A DNA stretch of 64,000 nucleotides, from positions 20,170,338-20,234,337 of the forward strand of contig CM060199.1 of assembly GCA_030562195.1 (NCBI GenBank), written 5' to 3'. This DNA is from Nipponacmea schrenckii (taxonomy: Eukaryota > Mollusca > Gastropoda > Lottiidae). Both the position numbers and the translations under genes were made by a program. The notes under the pieces were generated by a model, which made no database searches, was not told where the DNA came from, and saw only the letters and a program-made list of their open reading frames with translations. Below, one piece after another: positions 51,601 through 63,600 of the stretch (position 1 is its first letter; each line of letters opens with the position of its first letter).

Positions 51601-54600
51601 GATCAGTTCTTATTGTTAATTGATCGCCAAACAATCAGCATTGATTAAATGCGTCTGTAAACGATTTTGGTAAAATTGTGATGGTATAAGCAATAAAGAC
51701 ATAGCAAGACTTATTATAGGATACTTACCGCTGTTTCTAGATCTCTTTTAAAAGCAACATATTCCTCTGATGTTTTATCATTATAATTCTCGGAATAATT
51801 CTTTTGTAAACACAACATCACGTACAGAGCTAAAGAACAAGTTTGAAAATGATATCTAACCAGGGCATATGGATACAAAATTTGATTACAATATGTGATA
51901 TGTTTTGACGTTCAAAAATCCATCCAAATGGTTCTATTTTGAAGATCAAAATTTTCAACCGCAGCACTACTAACTGTTAAGCTGTGTAGTACGTTTGTGG
52001 CTTTGGTAAATCATTATATTTGTCTAGTATTTCTATTGTATACACTTACTTGCTCCATCAACAGAATCCCTTGTAGTGGTGTCAATGGTGTCTGTTGTTG
52101 ATGCTATGGAAGAACTCAATGTAGATTTTTCCAAAGGCATACTTGGTGAAGCTGATGTACTTGCTAGAGATATCGGTAATTGTGTAGTACCAGTTGATGC
52201 TGGTGATGTGTGTGTACTCACTGTATGTTGCAGTTCTGTTATACTACTTTCCGAGGCTGAAAATTTTGTTGTACCTTCTAGAGGTAATTCTGTAGTACTA
52301 GCAGATCGTGTATCTGTTTCTGTAGCGTAAGCACGTGATGTTGGTACATCATTAGTATTGGTTGGTGCATCAGTAGTACTAATTGACACACCTGGAGTGC
52401 TAAGTGGTTTATTTGTAGAGGTAGTTGGCACACCTGTAGAGCTAGTTTGTATATTTGAAGTACTGGTTGGTACGTCACTAGTGCTAGTTGGTACATGTGC
52501 AGTATGAGTTGTTACATCTGTACTGCTAGTTGGAACATCTGTAGAGCTAGTTGGAACATCTGTAGAGCTAGTTGGTACATCAGTAGTGCTAGTTGGTACG
52601 TCTGTAGTTCTAGTTGGTACGTATGTAGTGCTAGTTGGCACATCTGTAGAGCTAGTTGGCACATCTGTAGAGCTAGTTGGCACATTTGTAGAGCTAATTG
52701 GCGCATCTGAAGTGCTAGTTGGGACATCTGTAGCACTGGTTGCCATATCTGAAGTGCTAGTTGGCACAACTGTAGTGCTAGTTGGTATATATGTAGTGCT
52801 AGTTGGTACATCTGTAGTGCTAGTTGGTACATCTGTAGTGCTGGTTGGTACATCTGTAGTGCTGGTTGGTACATCTGTAGTGCTAGTTGGTACATCTGTA
52901 GTGCTAGTTGGTACATCTGTAGTGCTAGTTGGTACATCTGTAGTGCTAGTTGGTACATCTGTAGTGCTAGTTGGTATATCTGTAGAGCTAGTTGGTATAT
53001 CAGTAGTGCTAGTTGGTACATCTGTAGTGCTAGTTGGTACATCTGTAGTACTAGTTGGTACATCTGTAGTACTAGTTGGTACATCTGTAGTACTAGTTGA
53101 TGCATCAGTAGTGCTAGTTCGAGCGTCAGTAGTGCTAGTTGGTACGTCTGTTGTGCTAGTTAGTACATCTGTAGAGGTAGTTGGTACATCTGTAAAGCTA
53201 GTTAGCACATGTGTAGAGCTAATTGGCACATCAGAAGTGCGAGTTGGCACATATGTAATACTGGTTGTCGCATCTGAAGTGCTAGTTGGCACAACTGTAG
53301 TGCTAATTGGTATATCTGTAGAACTAGTTGACAATTCTGTAGTGCTAGATGGTACTTCTGTAGTGCTTGATGGCACTTCTGTAGTGCTAGTTGGTACATT
53401 TGTAGTGCTAGTTGGTACATATGTAGTTCTACTGCTAGTTGGTGCATGTGCAGTGCTAGTTAGTACATCTCTAGTACTAGTTGGAACATCTGTAGTACTA
53501 GTCTGTACATATCTAGTACTAGTCGGTACATCTCTAGTACTAGTTGGTACATCTCTAGTACTAGTTGGTACATCTCTAGTACTAGTTGGTACATCTGTAG
53601 TACTAGTTGGTACATGTGTACTATTAGTTGATACATCTGTACTAGTAGTTAGTATATCTGTAGTACTTGTTTGTAAATCTGTAGTACTAGTAGTTGGTAC
53701 ATTTGTAGAAGAAGGAGTTGGTACATCTGTAGTACTAGTACTAGATAATATATCTGTAGCCTTAGTTGGTATATCCGTAGCACTAGTTGGTAATTCCTTA
53801 GTACTCGTTGTTATATCTGTAGTACTGACTGGTAAAGTTTGTACTTTTGTTGTATTAGCTGTTGGTGTATGTATTTCTGTAAAGCTCAATGATGATGATG
53901 GTATTTCTATAGTACTACCTGGTACATCTGTTGTACTACTTGGTACATCTGTTGTACTGGTTGGTACATCCATAGTGCTAGTTTGTACATCTGTAGTACT
54001 GGCGGGCGATGTTGACACTTCTGTTTCATTAGCTGCTGACGTAGGTATTTCTGTTGAAGTTGATATCTCTCTATCGCTAGTTGATGATGCGGATATTCCC
54101 GTAGTAACAGTTTGTGATGTATAAATGGAGGTTTCAGTCCTTATTCTAGAAATATTTAAAATGGTATAATTGAATACTTGGCGCAGTACCAAAAAAACAA
54201 GAGTTGTGATGCGTGAAAATTTTTAATACATGTGGCATTTAATAGACTATTGATTGTTAATAGGTTGTCAAAGTAAGCACTTCCTGTTCTTATGCAGAAA
54301 CTGATTTGGGATCTCCGTGGCCACGAGCAACAATCGGGATAGTCCGAAACTTACTTGGTCATGAAAATTGAAGATGACGGTTCGTTTGTTTCTTTCACGT
54401 GACCCTGTAACTGCGGAATTATTTAATGCGCACGCAATATGAGATGTCGACTGAGTGATTAAAATTATTGCAAAAAACGTTAACGCAACCACAGTCGTGA
54501 CATGAATAGTCTAAGGGGTACGATGAACTACAAAAGCATCCATTTTTCCAAATATATCGAGGTTTAGTGGATTCGAGGTATGTAGCCTAAATACGTTTAA

Positions 54601-57600
54601 AACCCCGCACCCACTGAAAAAACTTTTTGGTCCTTAGTATTTCTGACTCTCCCCAGCCATATTTGTCCCAATGGCTATCAGGGATATGAAACAGAGTGAG
54701 CAAGATTCGGACTACGATCGAGAATGCTCAATATAATATCAATATACGATAATTTACCTGCAATTATACATAGTACCAGAAGGATAACAATTACCATCAC
54801 ATACAATACATTGTGCTGCTGAGTCTTCAGGCACTGGAATACATCAGGACTATAATAAGATTAAAGCGATTGGGCAACAATTGTTCGGAGGGAATGCGTA
54901 ATTTAAGAGAGCTTGCCAGGAAAGATAATATACGCAGCATTGAATTTGAACAAAAACTTGACAGTACAGTAACAATCACCAGGAAAAAATATTCAACTTT
55001 TAGGCATACACTTCTATTCATTGTGCTTTCTAGAGTGTTTACAAGTCTAAAATGGAATGCGTTTTAAAAGAACAGGAGCAATAATTCATATTAATTATAT
55101 ACCGATATTTTCTATTTTCAATAGGGTTCATCCTGAAGTGATAATAAATAATTTCAGCAAGTTTCGTCAAAATAAGTAAAGAATTGTGCCTTGTTGAGTG
55201 TTAACAAACACAAAAACAAGGACAAAATAACTCATATTGAATATTTTTCGATTTCGCTGATTTTCAAAATGGGTTCATCCTTTACGTTGAAATCCGTCAA
55301 GAATTTGCGTTCTAGAGTGTCTAAATTTAATTGTGGACTGGCGGACCGACCTTGGTGACGACAATTCATGCTCCACATTTCATCGTAATACGGCCATAAT
55401 TGTTACGGTATCCAAATTGTCTGGGAAATAAGTTTTTTCTGATTTTCGATATTACGAAGACGGAGTTTAATCAAAATTCTATTTGTGTACACAATTAAAC
55501 GAACGCTTATTCATACAGACACTGACACCAACACTGACATTTTGTAGGCGTATAAAAACAAGAGAATCCATCTATTCGATTCTATTTATATGATCTGATC
55601 TACAACAGCAACACCCACGGAACAACAACATTAAACTTCAAACACATAGACTTACTTGAGGTCATATTGCCTGGTAGAAATGAAACATGAGTAGCAGCTG
55701 AAATTTCAATACAGGTTTCGTTCAACTTAAAACAGTTTGTATTATCAACTGCACCCAAAACAGCTGCTATATCTCTACATGCTGATTCTTGTTTACAATT
55801 TGTCGTTGCAGCTGGTGTAGATAACTCTACTTCATAGAATACTATAATACTGCCAGGTCTGAAACAAATTTCTCGAAGTTAATACCTTTACCAGTATTTG
55901 GTTCTTAATGTACAATATCCCTTTGCTATTTAGGAGGACTGAAAATACTATGGTTTTGTAGAACTTAGGTATAATTATGAAGCGAATATCGTTTATTTTG
56001 GGGTATGTTTAACATTAATAAAAGTATCAAACCAAGACGTGATTTTTATATGGGAAATAATCTTTTAAAGTGCCTCCAGTGAACTCTGGTTTTTATTTGA
56101 ATTTTAGACCTGTTTTAGACACAAAATTGTCATGACAAATGAAAAATTGTACTCAATCGGCACTGTCTCAAATCATTTGTGTCCTCTATATTCCTCTATA
56201 TTTTTTATTGCCACGCACATTCTGTTAACATTTCTCCCGAAAATGCCGCGAGACTTAATCTGATGAATGTATTTTGACGCCATTGACCTACAGGAAATGA
56301 CGTAGAGCCGTCTACAGTTTTTGTTTGTTTTTCAATTTCCGGCTTTATTTTTGATCAGAATTTGATCGTTTCTTTTTTGGTAACTACATTGAACTTAGTT
56401 CTAAAAGATAGCTATTTAAGAATTATAAATTTCCCAATTTTGTCGCTGACATTTGGAATTTTAAACTTTTTGCATTTTCTAACTTCTACAGTTTTCGATC
56501 GATATGAAAACTTACAGATATATAGTCATTTGGATTGCAAAGTATAATTAATTTTCAAAATTTCGATATCACTTCCGGTTTTGATGAATTTGAATATTGC
56601 ACTTGCGGAATAATGAAGATATTTAAAAAATTTATTTTGCAATTAGCTACAATTGTCTATTGAATGATGCTAAATTAAAAAAATTCGAACCGGAAGTAGC
56701 GGATCTTCCGCCATCTTGATTCGACAAAATTTCTAAAAACTGAAATAAGTTCTCAGGGATAAGTCTAATTTGCATAATTTTAGATTTTCTAAAAACATTA
56801 AATATGACTTTTGGCAATCCGGATATCATTTTAGATTAAACGACGCTCTTTCGATTTATATTATGATTTTAACTTATTATCTATCTTAATTGATGATGAG
56901 GGCTAAGGATGGGGAGGGGCAAAGAGGGGGAAATGAGGGGGGGGGGGATATGGGAGCGTTTGTTATGAAATCCAAATCCATTTATTTTAATATACCCTTT
57001 CTGTCTTTTGCTTAACGAACGAATTCCTGGATGCAACGTACTGCTTCAGTGCCGTTAGGCGTACGGCTCTACTTTTCATTTTCATTGCAATTATACGATT
57101 TAATTTTTAAAAGATTTTATTGAAGTTTTTTTTTAAAACCCTAGGTTCAATGAATGGACTTTGCTGGGTTATCAGGCTGACATACATACTGAGGGGTTGA
57201 TTCTGATCCTTTTATTTTGTCTTCGAATTAACAAAAGCCAAACGCAGGTCGTCATTCCTTCGAAATTCTTCAAAGATTGAAAGAGTATTTCTCTTAAAGT
57301 CAATTTTTAGATTTTATAACTATTCTTTTTTAATTGTTATTTATCGATTGATAATGATACAGTTCATTTTATGGTGGAATATTTAATAATCTTTTGTTTA
57401 TTAAACAAGATAAAGATGTCTTGCTAGTCAAGGTAATATACGCCCACTGAGTGCATTGAATTGGAATAAAGACTTGACAGTCATACACCTCTTTCCTGCG
57501 ATGATAAATGTACAACATTACTCAGTTTCATTAAAATCTGTAAAGAATTTTACCTTAAAACACGTTATTTTTTATTGCAATAGTGTTCATACCTAGGCGT

Positions 57601-60600
57601 AAGAAAACATTTCAGAACGTTTCGTTAATATCCATAAAGAATTTGACCTTGTAGAGTGTATAAGAGCAAAAAAATCGAACGCGTTTAAAAGATCATAAAG
57701 AACAAGGGAAATATATTTCGATATTTCTTATTTTCAATAAGGTTCATCCTTGAGTGATTTTAAACGATTTCAGCAATTTTCTCAAGAATGGTGCATTCTC
57801 GAATGTTCAAGAAGTTTTCAAGAACAAGTGCAATAACTCTTATTAAATATTTTCAATAGGGTTCAGCCTTGGTTATTAAACAAACCAAATTCAAATAAAT
57901 TGAATATTGTAGCTTCTATTGCACCCACAATAAATTTTTGATTTAACCTGAACAACGGCACAACTGACTTCGTCAATTGAAAAAAAAATCTTTAAGTTCC
58001 TTTAAATGCTATTTTAATTTCTATTGTTGTAACTTATATGTACACCAATATCGATAACACTATTGGCCTCGTGGTAGTTCGCAAAGCTTTTAATAGAATC
58101 CCTGATCCGAACAGACAATGCAATTCTACAGTTTTTCAGATTAGTCTAAGCAGCAACGATTTCACATTTAATGAATTTAAACTTCGGGTACAGTCATGGG
58201 CGTACGCAAACAAATTCATGGCAGAGTGGGAACTTGAGGTATTACCTCTTTGTCCATTTGACCCACTTTTTTACGGACGCTTTTTAGATGACTTTTCGTG
58301 GTTTGGACCACAAAACAGTTTTGGCAATTAATTGAAATACTCAACAACCATAATCCGCCCATTAAACTAACGGCCAATCTCATGTACCTTATGTACGTAT
58401 TTATGTATTTACGTGAAATTTTTGAATAAATTATTACAAGTTTAAAAAAAAACGGCCAACCTCAGTTGGTTGTCTTCAAAGAGATTCCATAGCAGAGACT
58501 AATAAAGTACATATTAATGTGTATCAACTTTTACATAAGATCTCATTTCATCCAAAAAATACCTTTACTGGTATATTTAAGTCACAAGTTTTTCGATTAC
58601 ACCGTATTTGCACAAGATCTTTTGATTCGACCAAGCCTTTACGATTGTTTTCTGAAACTTAAAGAGCGTTTGTACTCTAAACGATTTTTAAGGAAACATA
58701 AACAAAATTCCACTTTTTCACAGATAGCAGTTAAAACTAAGACTTTATGACGAAGTACCTCCAGGCTTAAGGAGTGTTCCAACAGATCCAGACCTTTCAT
58801 CCCAATTTATTAATGAAATATTTTTTCCACCTTCAAATTCGAATATGACTACCGTCTTATCAATTCCAATCCTTACATCAAGTTTTATCAAAATCCATAA
58901 AAGATAGCTTGCCAGGCAAGGTAACATACGCCCACTGGCAGCATTGAATTTGAAAAATAAATAGAGCAATGACTCAAAAACATCCACTGGATATTGAAGT
59001 CAAGGGCAACAACTCAAAAACACCAAGTTTTATCAAAATCCTTTGAAAATTGTAGCTTCTATTGAACCCACAATAAAATTTTGACGCAATCTTAGTAAGT
59101 CAAGGGCAATAACTAAAAAACTGTTCATCGAAAAATCTTCAAATTCGAACTTGACCGTCTTATCCATTCCAATGCTCACACAAACTTCCATTTAAATCCA
59201 TTGAAAATTGTAGCTTCTATTTTGTCTACAACAAATATAGAGGCAGGGGCAATAACTCCAAAACTATTTATCGCAAAATCGTCCAAATAGAACTTGACTG
59301 CCCTCTTATCAATTCCATTGCTCATACCACGTTTCATTAAAATCCATAGATAATTGTAGCTTCTATAGTGTCTACAGAAAATGAATTTTCACGCAATTTT
59401 ACTTAGTCAAGGGCAATTACTCATAAACTATTCATCAAAAAATCGTCAAATTTGAATTTCTGATAAAAACTGTAGCCTATATCGTGGATACAACCCAAAT
59501 TTGACGCGTTTTTACTAAATCAAGGGCAATAACTCAAAATCCGTTTATTCGATAATTTCCATTTTGGAACTTGACCGAGTTATCATCTATATACATGTAT
59601 ACCAAGTTTCATTAAGATCGGATAAAAACTGTAGCCTCTATTGTGGATACAACCCAAATTTGCCGCGTTTTTACTAAGTCAAGTGCAATAACTCAAAAAC
59701 CGTTCATGCGATAATTTCCATTTTCGAACTTGACCGAGATATCAATATATACATGTATACCAAGTTTCATTAAGGTCGGATTAAAACTGTAGCTATGTTG
59801 ACGGACAGGGTGACAATATACGTCCACATATTCAGGTGGGCGAAGAAAAAAGAATAGTCTAAATCAACTTTAACTTACTGGATATCTGTTACTGTTACTC
59901 GAATAACATTTGTATCATTTATCGTTTCCATTAACTATAAAATAATATACAATCAAAGACAATGAGCTCGAAAGTATAGGTGCTGGTCAAAGAACACTTC
60001 CCATTTGTAATTGTTCGACAAACCGCAACCTTGACTAAATGCTTAAACGACGTGTGGCAAATCTATGGTGGTAAAGAATATGATAAGCCATTGAAAGACT
60101 AATTAAATTACTTACCGCCGTTTCTAGATCGCTTTTTAAAGCAACATATTCCTCTGATGTTTTATCATTATAATTCTCGGAATAATTCTTCTGTAAACAC
60201 AATATCACGTACAGAACTAAAAGCACAAGTTTGAAAATGAAATGGATACATACCTTGCTAAGAATTTATGATACTTTTGGACGTTCCAAAATCCATCCCA
60301 ATGGAGCAATTTTTAGGATTGAGTTATAACACGTCGCTAAGAATTGCGTTTATTATTTTTTATGAATTTAGTAAGTTTTTTAAATTATAAACTTACCTGT
60401 TCCATCAACAGAAGCACTTGTAGTGATTCCAGTGGTGTCTGTTGTTAATTTTATGGTAGAACTCAATGTAGACATTTTCAAAGACAAAGATGGTGCATCT
60501 GATGTTCTTGTTAGAGAGGTTGGTAATTCTGAGGTACTAGAAAGAGATGTCAGCAGATCCGCTGTTGTACCATCAGGGGATGTTAGAATATCTGTGGTTT

Positions 60601-63600
60601 TAGATGGTGATGTCTGTAACTCTGTTGTATAAGCTCCGGATGTTTGTAATTCTGTTGTACCAACTGTTGATGTTGACGTTTCTATTCTGGTACCTTTTGT
60701 TTCTGGGAATTCTGTCGTACTTTCTAGAGAAACAGGTGGTGGTGTAGTACTAACAGATCGTTCATATATTCCGGTAGAAATAGCAGGTGATGTTGGTACA
60801 CCTGTAGTACTGGTTGGTAAATTTGTAGTACTTGATGATACATCTGTAGTACTGGTTGATACATCTGTAGTACTAGTTGATACATCAGTTATACTAGTAC
60901 TAGTTACAACATCTGTACTACTGGTACTGGTTGATACAAATGTAGTACTGGTTGGTATGTCTGTAGTACTAGTTGGAACATCTGTTCTAGCAGTTGGTAC
61001 ATCTGTTATACTAGTACTAGTTGGTAAACCTGAAGTACTCGTTGATACAGCAGTTATATTAGTATTAGCTAGAACATCTGTAGTACTAGTTGGTATATCT
61101 TTAGTATTAGTTAGAACATCTGCAGTACTAGTTAGAACATCTGCAGTACTAGATGGTACATCTATGGTACTAGTTGGTATATCTGTAGTACTAGTTAGTA
61201 AATCCGTAGTACTAAGTAGAATATCTGTAGTGCTAGCCGGTACATCTGTAGTACTAGCTCGTATATCTGTAGTCACAGTTGACTCATCTGTTGTACTAGA
61301 AGGTATAACTGTAGTGCTAGTTGGTATATATGTAGTACTAGTTGGTACACCAGTAGTACTACTTAGAACATCTGCAGTACTAGTTGGTATATCTGTAGTA
61401 CTAATTGGAATATCTGTAGTACTAGTTGGTATATCTGTAGTACTAATTGGAATATCTGTAGTACTAGTTAGAACATCCGTAGTACTAGTAATAACATCTG
61501 TAGTACTTGTTATAACATCTGTAGTACTAGTAATAACATCTGTAGTACTAGTTAGAACATCTGTAGTACTAGTTATAACATCTGTAGTACTAGTAATAAC
61601 ATCTGTAGTGCTAGTTAGAACATCTGAAGTGCTAGTTGATACATCTGTACTGCTAGTCTCACCTGAAGTTCTAGAAGATATATCTGTAGTGCTAGTTGGT
61701 ACATCTGTAGTACTAGTTGGTACATCTGTAGTACTAGGTGGTACATCTGTAGTACTAGTAAGTATATCTGTAGTTATAGTGGACTCATCTGTGGTACTAG
61801 AAGATAAATCTGTAGTACTAGTTAGAATATCTGAAGTGCTAGTTGATACATCTGTACTGCTAGTTGGTATATCTGCAGTGCTAGTTGATACATCTGTACT
61901 GCTAGTTGGTATATCTGTAGTGCTAGTTGGTTCACCTGTAATACTGGTTGGTATATCTGTAATTATAGTTGTCTCATCTGTGGCACTAGTAGGTATATCT
62001 GTAGTGATAGTTGGTATATCTGAAGTACTAGTTGGTACATCTGTAATAGCAGTTGGTATATATGTAGTTATAGATGTCTCACCTGAAGTACTAGAAGATA
62101 TATCTGTTGTGCTAGTTGGTAAATCTGTAGTACTAGTTGGTACATCTGTAGTACTAGTTAGTATATCTGTAGTTATAGTGGACTCATCTGTAGTACTAGA
62201 AGATAAATCTGTAGTACTAGTTGGTACATCTGTAGTACTAGTTGGTATATCTGTAGTTATAGTTGACTCTTCTAAAGTTCTAGAAGCTACATCTGTATTA
62301 CTAGTTGCTACATCTGTAGTATTAGTTGGTATGTCTGTAGTACTGGTTGACTCATATGAAGAACTAATTGGTACACCTGAAGTACTTGTTGGCAAACCTG
62401 TAGTACTGGTTGATACATCTGTAATACTGGTTGGTACATCTGTAGTAGTGGTTTGTACATCGGTAGTACTGGTTAGTACATATGAAGTACTGGTTGACAT
62501 ATCTATAGAAATGGTTGATACATTTGTAGTGCCTTTTGGTATATCCGTAGTACTGGTCGATGCATTTGCAGTACTAGTTGGTACATTTGCAGTACTAGTT
62601 GGAACATCGGTAGTACTAGTTGGTACATCTGTAGTACTAGTTGGAAGGTATGTAGTACTAGTTGGAACATCGGTAGTACTAGTTGGTGACATCTGTGGTA
62701 CTAATTGGTACATCTGTAGTGCTAGTTGGTACATCTGTATTACTAGTTGGTACATCTGTAGTTCTAGTTGGTATATCCGTCGTACTACTTGGAATACGTG
62801 TCCTTCTAGAAGGTACATCTGTAATGATAGTTGGTATATCTGAGGTACTGGTTGATACATCTGTAGCACTAGTTGGTTCGCCTGTTGTAGTAGTTGGTAA
62901 ATCTGTTGTACTAGTTGGTACATCTCTTTTAATAGTACTTATTGGAAGATATGTAGTACTAGATCGAAAATCTGTAGTATAAGATGGAATATCTAAAGTA
63001 CTAGTTGCTTCATCTATAGTACTAGGAGTGCTAGTTGGTACATCTGTAATACTAGTTGGTATATCTGTTGTACTAGTTGGTGGATCTGTTGGACTAGTTT
63101 GTATATCTGTAGTACTAATTAGAATATTCGTAGTACTAGTTGCTACATTTGTAGTACTTGGTATATCTGTAGTACTATTTGGTATATCTGTAATACCAGA
63201 AGGGATATTTGAAGTACTAGGTTTTATATCTGTAGTCATAGTTGAATCATCTGCAGTTCTCGAAGATATATCTGTAGTGCTAGTTGGTACATCTGTAGTG
63301 CTAGTTGGTACATCTGTAGTACTAGTTGGTACATCTGTAGTACTAGTTGGTACATCTGTTGTACTGGTTGATATTTTTCTAGGAATATTTAATACAACTT
63401 TAGTGGGCGAAAAGAATCAAATAGACACATGTTTAGCCATGACCATAGTGAATTGGTTGAAAATGCATGTCCTTCCTGGTCTAATGCAGAATTAGATTTT
63501 GGACCTCTATGGTTGCAAACCAGTATTGGAATAAAAATATCAATATACAATAGTTACCTGCATTTATACATAGTACCAGTAAGATAACAATTACCATCAC

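Noticed and set aside
52586..54124. 512-residue plus-strand open frame opposite mucin exon 2 (others opposite exons 1, 3, 4 and 6)
   Set aside because: A repeat unit whose length is a multiple of three keeps all six frames open. The plus-strand version lacks splice-compatible edges and gives LVGTSVVLVGTSVV-type monotony; the minus strand has acceptors, donors and flanking SEA exons in phase.
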